Source: Antedon mediterranea (lineage: Eukaryota > Echinodermata > Crinoidea > Comatulida > Antedonidae). From it: 64,000 bases of DNA. The notes beneath the pieces are model-generated. The model was given only the letters and a program-made list of their open reading frames with translations, was not told the DNA's origin and searched no databases. A program made the translations under genes and the position numbers. Positions within the stretch are counted from its first letter, which is position 1; each line of letters starts with the position of its first letter. The stretch covers positions 27,834,501-27,898,500 of the forward strand of contig NC_092672.1 in the NCBI RefSeq assembly GCF_964355755.1, in the 5' to 3' direction. This document shows positions 55,627 through 64,000 of the stretch, in pieces.

Positions 55627-56479
55627 TTAATTACAAGGGCCTACATTCTCTCCTCCTACAGCTTCTGATTGAAGATTTACTTCTCCTGAGTGAATCTGTA
55701 ATTTTGATATGCATCCCACTATGCCCATTGTGAACTGGCCACCTGTGTGCCTTGAAACATCTGGTGCTCCACCTGCGAAGAAAAACAAATTTACAATTAT
55801 ATACAAAAGAATTAAATCATTTTACACATTTTATTTTTTCTTTCTGTTGATATTTCTAAATGGGTAAGGAAAGTTGTGCTGTTCACATCTGAGTGCAATT
55901 CAGCCCAGTAGGCAGCGAGTCGGAAGTTATTCCTCAGCATTTTGGTAATAAATGTTTATTAGTGAAATGGATAGAGTATTTTCAATAGTTAAATAAATCA
56001 ATCAATCATATCAAGTCATAACAATATTTAATCTAGGTCCTATTCCATGAATACAAAACATTCATTACCTGTTGTGAAAGCTGAAGGCTAGATTTAGAGC
56101 ATACAAAGAAATTTTGCGGAATTTGGAAGAGGAGCGGAGCCATATTCAAACAGACAAAATTCTTAAAATTGTTTACAAAAATGTATAATGTACCACCTAA
56201 CTGTGAGGATTGATCCAAATAATGCATGTCAAGTGATACAAATAAACCAATCAAATGGCAAGGATATGTTATATTATATATTTACCCAAGTAAACTGGAC
56301 CAGGAACATCCAACCTGACATTTTGACCCTCAGCTTCACCTGATGCTTTGTTGACATTATCATCAACTGTCAAATAGCCTAGAGTGCCGCTCCTTTGAAT
56401 GTAGGCTACATGTTCAACGTCATCATCAACTCTGAACGCAGTCCACTTGATTTCTGCAATGCCCGACCCAAGTTGGAAC
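55627..56479 (-). CDS. Last two exons of a perlecan-like laminin-G gene, copy A
   Basis: Exon 56479-56286 (FQLGSGIAEIKWTAFRVDDD, GYLTVDDNVNKASGEAEGQN, VRLDVPGPVYLG) splices in phase 1 to 55772-55627 (GAPDVSRHTGGQFTMGIVGC, ISKLQIHSGEVNL, GENVGPCN and stop). GT donor at 56285-56284, AG acceptor before 55772. Together they form the second half of a laminin-G domain and most resemble the terminal LG3 domain of perlecan, including GGAPDV and the final Cys that pairs with GC-I. The secreted basement-membrane role is inferred. No upstream exon is found before the duplication junction at 57913, so copy A is probably a 5'-truncated duplicate. Confidence 0.78.
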
Positions 56480-57119
56480 CTGCACCAAAAAAAAGGATTG
56501 AAATTGTTTGATAAAATCAACAAGTTGTGAGAGAGTTAAATTTATAATTATTCTAACCATCACATAATAGACATGTCCATAGAAATGATAAAAAGATAAA
56601 AAGATAGAAATCAGATCATGATTATTTTACTGAGATCAATTGTTGGGCCAATACGGTTGTGTTCAATCACTTGAAAATACTAAATTAAATGCTGATTCGT
56701 TGATTTTATCTTATGAATTAATTTTATATCTATATATAAATTATGGTTAATTCTGACATAGGCAAGCACAATGCAAAAACTTCGGTATAAATCTCCGCCT
56801 TATCTATCTTAGATGTACCGGGAAACGTACATTTGATAACATTAGTTTTCAGTACTACGCTATTTTTCCATTTTTGTCTTTTACAATGACAAAATTTAGC
56901 GTTACCTAGCAAAATTTGTGGATATCACAGGGTTATTTTCACACTCGCGCTGTTGTTCAACTGGCTTGCGGCAAAATGGCCGTTGGTGGCGAAATTCAAT
57001 ATTAAATACAAATATTTTAGTGGTTCAACGTATCGTGAACAAGGCCAACTGCAATTAATTTGTTTTAGATATTCAACTAATCAATTATATTTATTAAAGG
57101 CATTTACTTTACGTGAACT
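56480..57119. other. Intron or flank upstream of the LamG exons, copy A
   Basis: AT-rich with a GC-richer patch at 56940-56995. No further laminin-G exon is recognised. Confidence 0.35.
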
Positions 57120-57375
57120 ACAATTTGTTTTAGTAATTTAATTATTATTGAAGGCGTTTACTTTTACATGAACTACAATGTGATTTTAGTGATCGTGAAC
57201 TACAATTTGTTTTAGTAATTTCACTATTATTGGAGGCGTTTACTTTTACGTGAACTACAATGTGATTTTAGTGATTCAACTGAATCGTGAACTACAATTT
57301 ATTTGTTTTAGATATTCAACTATCAATTATAAAGGCCTTTACTTTACGTGAAATACAATTTGTTTTAGTAGTTTA
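57120..57375. repeat. Diverged tandem repeat, TACGTGAACTACAATTTGTT units
   Basis: Units containing GGCGTTTACTTTTACGTGAA, CTACAATGTGATTTTAGTGA and ACTACAATTTGTTTTAG recur irregularly about every 35-95 bp. No coding. Confidence 0.65.
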
Positions 57376-57381
57376 ACTAAT

Positions 57382-57640
57382 TATTTATGCTATTTATTAA
57401 TCATTCTATCAAATTTAAGTGCGATTCAATGTTACTATAGGAGGCTAATTGAACTAATTATTTATGCTATTTATTAATCATTTTATCAAATTTAAGTGCG
57501 ATTCAATGTTACTATAGGAGGCTAATTGAACTAATTATTTATGCTATTTATTAATCATTTTATCAAATTTAAGTGCGATTCAATGTTATTATAGGAGGCT
57601 AATTGAACTAATTATTATTGCTATTTATTAATCAGATAAA
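57382..57640. repeat. 77-bp tandem repeat, about 3.3 copies
   Basis: AAATTTAAGTGCGATTCAAT occurs at 57411, 57488 and 57565, exactly 77 bp apart. Units include GGAGGCTAATTGAACTAATT and TTATGCTATTTATTAATCAT. Only one or two mismatches between units. Confidence 0.92.
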
Positions 57641-57875
57641 AATATCACATACATAAAAACTAAATAACCGTCTTTAATGCCTAGAGAAATGAAGTCTCTC
57701 TGTCTGCCGGCCTCACCAGCTTCCTAAAATATTAAGAAAAAAAGTAAATTTTAAAACTTGATTACATAAGTTTAATGAAAGATTTATGTACGTTTGGTTA
57801 ATATGGAACCTAAGGGTACATCATAGATACATTAAACGGACTCAACAAAGTGAAAGGAGGTTGATTGTAGTGTAC

Positions 57876-60297
57876 ATTAGGGAGTTTTCGCAACCTTACG
57901 AATACGAAAACGACGGCAGCAGCGGTGGCACAGCAGCAACAGCAGTAACAGTAATATAGTTAAACTTTGATGAATGCGGGTATCGTAGGTATTCAAAATA
58001 GGTGCAAGGACTAGTACACCGTCAACGTCTGTGGAAGCTGTAATAGCTACATCATCTCCTACTAACCTTGCACCATTAACATGCATTAAATCATTCAGAT
58101 AACATTTTTTTAGGGAATAGGTTTACTCCAATAATAAATACAATGATAAATAAAAATACCAGCAGGGTTGGGATGAATTTTAGAGTAGGAGGTTATAGAG
58201 GTTCTTGTAAGAAAAAAATAAATAATGAGAGTAATATTGACTGAAAGAGCTCTAAGACTAGAGTATCGAGGTCGAGATTAAATCTGTGTTTAGGGATGGA
58301 AGCAGGACATAAAGAGTTAGTTGACAATCAAATTCAGGAAGATGTGCAAGTCCGCTGTGGTTTCTTTCATTACCACATACAAGATAATTACTCTCATCAA
58401 GGAAAATCTGCCTTGGTCTCAGGTACAAACACAATCAAACATTGCCTTAACTCTATAAGTTCATGATTACCACCATATTCAGTCCATTCAATCTTCCAGT
58501 CAATAGATGAGCATGTTAACGTCTTCTCTACAGCCACCAGTCCAGTGGCAAAATCCCCTCCAAGCGTTTCTTTCATTTGGTGAGCTGAATATGCGACATC
58601 CACAGATATGGTAATTAAAAACACACGCAAACTAAATGTATATAAACTTTCAAGTAGTATTAAGGTGTAATGAAAAGACTAAACTAAAGTGTTAAAAACA
58701 GACGAGAGAGAATTGTTTAGTAATATTAAATTCTATTTATCATTTAAAAATTTGAAATATAAGTTCTACAGAAGGCTCTTAATTATTGCACTATGCTATT
58801 TTACTGCAGCTCAAAATAGGCCTATAGTACATTCTACAGTATAGTAGTTGTGTATGCTTGAAAGTAGCTGTGTATGCTTGATGGTGGCTGTTGTGCACTA
58901 TGTCTTGACTAACCGATCATTTATTACGTCTTCGTCAAGATCATAACCATCGTGGCTGGTCGTTTTACCTTTATTGGTTTCGTAGGCTATCAAAATAAAG
59001 TGCCCATATAGATTAAAGATGACCTTACCATAGCTTCTATCACCCCACTTTATCATAAAACTACCAGAGAGAGGTTTCGAGGCTGCTATCAACCTTTCAA
59101 TAGAAATCGTTGTCCCTTTCTGCCAATTATTGCTGCTAAATTCGACGTAATCACTCTCATCTTCAACAGATAATCCATGTTTGATGGTTGCAGTGGAGGA
59201 GAGGGAACCCGTAGGTATAGTTTGCTGGTAATAGGTTGATGTTAAAGCGGTTGGTGTCTTTGGTAACGCAAACTTCGGTAACTATAATATCGTTCGGTCG
59301 TGCTGCAGAACGAGTGGGTGTATCTGGGAAAAAAACCAACATTAGTGTCCAAACAGTGCCAGTTTTCACCTAACCATTTATTAAATATTGTAAGTATGTC
59401 ACAGTAGAATGGATGCAGACGGTAGGATACTGACATTTTTGAGAAAGTGAAAAGTTTACTTGTTTGTGTTACCTTGGCGAATGTCAATCAATGTACAATC
59501 AACTCCACAAAAGAAGTGACTATAGCTGAATTATTATTATTAGGTTTACATGCTTCTTCCTAAAGCTTGGTTCCCACTAGAACGTAACGCAACGCAAGCG
59601 TTTTAACCAATGACAAGCGAAGTTATAGACAGTTAGCAATCATTTAATTTCATTTCATTATTTATTTGGTCTATTTAAGTATATACAAAACAAAAAAAAC
59701 TGAAATTGGGGAGACCAGGGTCAACCTAAGTGAACTTAATCACTGTAGCTGAGCCGGTTGACCCAACCCCAAAGTCAGTTTACACATAAAAGACATAAAG
59801 ACAAAATACAGTTACAGCGAAGGTTGTTTCATAAACAACAAAATAATAAAAAATAAAAATGTCCAGTAATTGAAAATGAAAATGTGAATCTAACATGTCT
59901 ATTCTGGCGGAGGTTATGTGGTCGATCGCGTGTGATTATTTCTTTCTATATTTGTTAGCAGGATTACTCAAAAGTTACTGCCCGATATTTTCATAAGATT
60001 CAGCTGTATAGGAACAGGATAACTATTTACACGCCTAATACATGTTTTAGTCGCATGTATATGTATATGTCCTTGTTATGTGAAAAAACACTTACTTATA
60101 GTAAGTACATGGCTGCTACTCAATAGCACTCTCATTGTTCTATTATTATTTGTTTGTTTTACATTTTTATTTGATTTTCTTCTTCGCTTCGCTTTGAGTC
60201 TGATAAAGTAGAAGAGACAAAACAAAACTATTAACTTACCAAGTTTCAAAAGCATACAGATGAAGATAAGCAAAATAATAAAGCGTGTCGACATCAT
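57876..60297 (-). pseudogene. Fibrocystin-L-like gene, copy B, 3'-truncated at the duplication junction
   Basis: Signal-peptide exon (60297-60240) and the coding blocks at 59325-59029, about 58599-58404 and 58086-57959 match copy A base for base where compared. The homologous sequence stops at 57914, inside the trinucleotide tract, so the later exons present in copy A (39459-39383 and beyond) are missing. Confidence 0.6.
59560..59929. mobile_element. TGGTTCCC-family MITE, copy 3' (in copy B)
   Basis: The duplicate of 41291-41660, including its internal insertion. Confidence 0.65.
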
Positions 60298-60461
60298 GTC
60301 GGTATTATATTCAGTGTAAAATATTTATCGGTCGAAAAACAATATATTTTATCAAAGAAACATATAAATATATTTTACGCAGAGCAAGACACTCACTCAA
60401 ATGGTAAAAATGATCAAATGATCAAGCTTTAAGTAATACTACTACAATACAGTAATACTCT

Positions 60462-62548
60462 GTATGTAATTTTAAGCGGATCAAGCCAAATAATAATGCA
60501 TTTCAGCTTGACCATTGTTATGCCGATAGGTTCCCTTGACCTTTTGTGTATCAAATAAAATTCATTAGTTATAATTAATCCATCAATCATTATCCATCAA
60601 CCATTATCCTTCAGCTTTTTAGTGCATTGTGTTTCAAAATGTTTTTGTGTACAAAAAATGTGGGTTATAAACATGTTTTACTAGTCTATTAAATTCTAAT
60701 CCCTCAATTTTCACAGGCTTTATATTATTGAATTTTATTGAAATTTAAATAGGTATGATTACATTTTAGTTGAATAATATTATTATAATATATTATATTT
60801 GTATTTTTACATCTCACTATGTCGATCGGTTGGTCGGTCGGTCGGTAAACACTAACCCAAATTTGAGCACGCGACTGAAGCCATGTATGACCTTGTTAAT
60901 TTCCAAAGATAGAACAACAATATTGTATCTTATGTTATATTTTTTATGCGGACATAATTTGTTGAAATGAATGTTGAATAAATGAGCTATGGTCAACAAG
61001 AAAAAAACTACAATAAAACAATTTAAGAAAAAATATAAATTGCAAAACCTGTCCTATAATAGTGTTCTCTCCACAAAAAATAATTTCACAAAATTCAACA
61101 AGTCTTAAACTTTATTTGCTTTTCGTAAAAGTAAAGTTAACTGAGATGATAAAAAATGCCATAATAATAAAAATAAAAGTAATGAAAAAAAAATGAAATT
61201 TGTGATTTCAGGGTAAAATTGTATAATCAGATATTTTAAACATAACTTGTTTTCTAAAACTATGGCATAATAATAAAGTAAGTTATTTATACAATATAAG
61301 TTCCATGGTAACTATAAACAATACTACATTGTAATATTAAAATACAACTAAAATATGTATAAATTAAAAAAACCTTTAAAATTGTTTAATCTAAAATAAA
61401 ATTCCTACATACATGCACAATGTTTTTCTATGACGTATTATTGTGCTTATGTAACGTTTATTCTTTTTTCTAAAAAAACTTCTTTTCACTATAAAATCGT
61501 ATACAAATCAGATGCTATAGGTTTAAATATATATATAACAAAATAATGGAAATGTATTATATAACACTCAGAAAAAAATTGATTGTAAGTCGATAGAAAT
61601 AATGAAATTTCTAATCAATAAAACTATTTTAAAAGTATGTACTATAAATTCATAAAACAGTTACATGGTTGACAGAAATGAAAATAGTTGATAAAATAGC
61701 TACCTTTACAGAAAATCATATCAAATATTGGCAAATTAGCAACATTGGTATGCCAACCATTACTGTTATTTTGTGTCGTTTTCATTCAACTTATTAATTT
61801 CAAAATATGTAAACAATTTTAAAATAACTTGTTTTTACATATTGAAAAAATAATAAAATCATGAATGGCTTTCCAACAAAACTGCATATTTGGTCAATGT
61901 TAACATTTACATATTATTTTAAATATTTTTTTCACAATTTGAATACAGTAATTAGAGACACACATTGAACACACTGATACTAATGATATGTGTAAGTTGT
62001 GTGTTTTATTATGTCCTCACTTACATAGCATCCATGCTTTGTGTTATTTTGTTTTTTTTTTATTTTTATCTTTTATTACAGTAGACGTTGACACAATTGA
62101 CTTACTTTCAGGTTTTTATTTTAAATGCAATATCTAAAAGCATCATATAGAATAATTCATGTTTTATAATGTAAAATTGCCATGACAGCAATGAAAGTAC
62201 TAATTATGATGCATGAATAATAATTTCTTATATTCAGAGTAAACCCTGTTGACCTTTGACATAGGGTAATGCAGCATTTAAGAAAACTCACTATATTTAG
62301 TTGCAGGTGTTTTGAACCTTGATTGGTTATTAGATTGATTGCAAGTAAGCAGCTCCTGGTTGGCTGCAAGTACAACAGCCCCTAATTGGTTGCAAAAACA
62401 GCAAACCTTGATTGCAATCAACTGTCCTGTGATAAAATCACCTGATTGGCTATAAGTAACAACAGTCCTGATAGGTTGAAAACTGTTCTGAATGACTTAT
62501 GCTTGACATGAACTTTACACCTTTATATACTTATGAATAATTAATTAA
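60462..62548. other. Intergenic between the two duplicated genes, copy B
   Basis: Duplicate of 53535-55626, lacking GGCTA at the position equivalent to about 54435. No gene is seen. Confidence 0.45.
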
Positions 62549-63401
62549 TTAATTACAAGGGCCTACATTCTCTCCTCCTACAGCTTCTGATTGAAGATTT
62601 ACTTCTCCTGAGTGAATCTGTAATTTTGATATGCATCCCACTATGCCCATTGTGAACTGGCCACCTGTGTGCCTTGAAACATCTGGTGCTCCACCTGCGA
62701 AGAAAAACAAATTTACAATTATATACAAAAGAATTAAATCATTTTACACATTTTATTTTTTCTTTCTGTTGATATTTCTAAATGGGTAAGGAAAGTTGTG
62801 CTGTTCACATCTGAGTGCAATTCAGCCCAGTAGGCAGCGAGTCGGAAGTTATTCCTCAGCATTTTGGTAATAAATGTTTATTAGTGAAATGGATAGAGTA
62901 TTTTCAATAGTTAAATAAATCAATCAATCATATCAAGTCATAACAATATTTAATCTAGGTCCTATTCCATGAATACAAAACATTCATTACCTGTTGTGAA
63001 AGCTGAAGGCTAGATTTAGAGCATACAAAGAAATTTTGCGGAATTTGGAAGAGGAGCGGAGCCATATTCAAACAGACAAAATTCTTAAAATTGTTTACAA
63101 AAATGTATAATGTACCACCTAACTGTGAGGATTGATCCAAATAATGCATGTCAAGTGATACAAATAAACCAATCAAATGGCAAGGATATGTTATATTATA
63201 TATTTACCCAAGTAAACTGGACCAGGAACATCCAACCTGACATTTTGACCCTCAGCTTCACCTGATGCTTTGTTGACATTATCATCAACTGTCAAATAGC
63301 CTAGAGTGCCGCTCCTTTGAATGTAGGCTACATGTTCAACGTCATCATCAACTCTGAACGCAGTCCACTTGATTTCTGCAATGCCCGACCCAAGTTGGAA
63401 C
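62549..63401 (-). CDS. Last two exons of a perlecan-like laminin-G gene, copy B
   Basis: Exons 63401-63208 and 62694-62549, the same sequence, phases and stop as copy A (offset 6,922). Upstream exons, if present, lie beyond 64000. This copy could therefore be the functional 3' end of the gene while copy A is the truncated duplicate. Confidence 0.78.
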
Positions 63402-64000
63402 CTGCACCAAAAAAAAGGATTGAAATTGTTTGATAAAATCAACAAGTTGTGAGAGAGTTAAATTTATAATTATTCTAACCATCACATAATAGACATGTCC
63501 ATAGAAATGATAAAAAGATAAAAAGATAGAAATCAGATCATGATTATTTTACTGAGATCAATTGTTGGGCCAATACGGTTGTGTTCAATCACTTGAAAAT
63601 ACTAAATTAAATGCTGATTCGTTGATTTTATCTTATGAATTAATTTTATATCTATATATAAATTATGGTTAATTCTGACATAGGCAAGCACAATGCAAAA
63701 ACTTCGGTATAAATCTCCGCCTTATCTATCTTAGATGTACCGGGAAACGTACATTTGATAACATTAGTTTTCAGTACTACGCTATTTTTCCATTTTTGTC
63801 TTTTACAATGACAAAATTTAGCGTTACCTAGCAAAATTTGTGGATATCACAGGGTTATTTTCACACTCGCGCTGTTGTTCAACTGGCTTGCGGCAAAATG
63901 GCCGTTGGTGGCGAAATTCAATATTAAATACAAATATTTTAGTGGTTCAACGTATCGTGAACAAGGCCAACTGCAATTAATTTGTTTTAGATATTCAACT
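63402..64000. other. Intron of the LamG gene, copy B
   Basis: Duplicate of 56480-57078; nothing further is recognised before the window ends. Confidence 0.35.

Larger units (their letters stand above)
39645..57913. repeat. Segmental tandem duplication, copy A (contains the 11.3-kb insertion)
   Basis: 39645-42192 equals 57914-60461 (offset 18,269) and 53533-57078 equals 60460-64000 (offset 6,927, then 6,922 after a 5-bp indel near 54435). In the stretches compared by eye the two copies are almost identical. The head-to-tail junction is at 57913/57914. Confidence 0.9.
57914..64000. repeat. Segmental tandem duplication, copy B (empty-site version, continues past the window)
   Basis: Direct-orientation copy of 39645-42192 plus 53533-57078. 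The 11.3-kb insertion is absent at 60460-60461. The right end of this copy is beyond the window. Confidence 0.9.

Overview
The window is AT-rich animal (metazoan) genomic DNA. Spliced genes with GT-AG introns, tRNA-derived SINEs, LINEs, Pao/BEL and Gypsy LTR elements, MITEs and tandem repeats are all present, and there are no bacterial operon or ribosome-binding-site features. A Mab-21/cGAS-like gene with ankyrin repeats, an LRR gene with NLR-like repeat modules, a metazoan inositol-dehydrogenase-like gene, a fibrocystin-L-like gene and a perlecan-like laminin-G gene suggest a marine invertebrate. An invertebrate deuterostome such as an echinoderm is plausible, but that placement is an inference from gene content only.

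Layout. Positions 1-9600 are mostly mobile-element debris: a Pao/BEL ORF in which gag is joined to mid-RT (1-1758, minus), a LINE interrupted by a SINE (2640-3975, minus), dispersed repeats, a gag-like relic, a three-copy tandem array and a tRNA-derived SINE. Positions 10786-16491 (minus) hold a seven-exon gene whose splice phases all agree and which encodes a 363-residue Gfo/Idh/MocA oxidoreductase. Positions 20110-22989 (minus) hold an intronless 959-codon gene: about 12 ankyrin repeats, an acidic linker and a cGAS/Mab-21-type nucleotidyltransferase with its metal-binding acidic triad intact. Positions 23.8-36.7 kb are a repeat-rich tract with an L1-like LINE end, a 947-bp element with 143-bp terminal inverted repeats, a decayed Pao/BEL element carrying a 142-bp minisatellite, a degenerate LRR gene made of six ~355-bp modules, and a 5'-truncated LINE.

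Positions 37.8-64.0 kb contain a tandem duplication. Two neighbouring minus-strand genes, a fibrocystin-L/PKHD1L1-like secreted protein gene and the last exons of a perlecan-like laminin-G gene, occur in copy A (39645-57913) and again, almost base for base, in copy B (57914 to the window end). Copy A carries an 11,340-bp insertion (42193-53532) that copy B lacks, so copy B is an exact empty site. The insertion is a TIR DNA transposon with CAACTGG subterminal repeats and a 2-bp target duplication. Nested inside it are a structurally complete 7.8-kb Gypsy retrotransposon with identical LTRs (43291-51090) and an 856-bp MITE (51937-52792).

The Gypsy element is the best preserved mobile element here. 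Its Gag has an HhH-like N-terminus and a CCHC knuckle. Gag and Pol are linked by a textbook -1 frameshift signal (slippery heptamer, 6-nt spacer, 10-bp stem). Pol carries protease, RT, RNase H and integrase and ends in a complete C4HC3 PHD finger, which suggests chromatin-guided integration. The ankyrin-cGAS-like gene and the PHD-tailed Gypsy element are the two most interesting items in the window.
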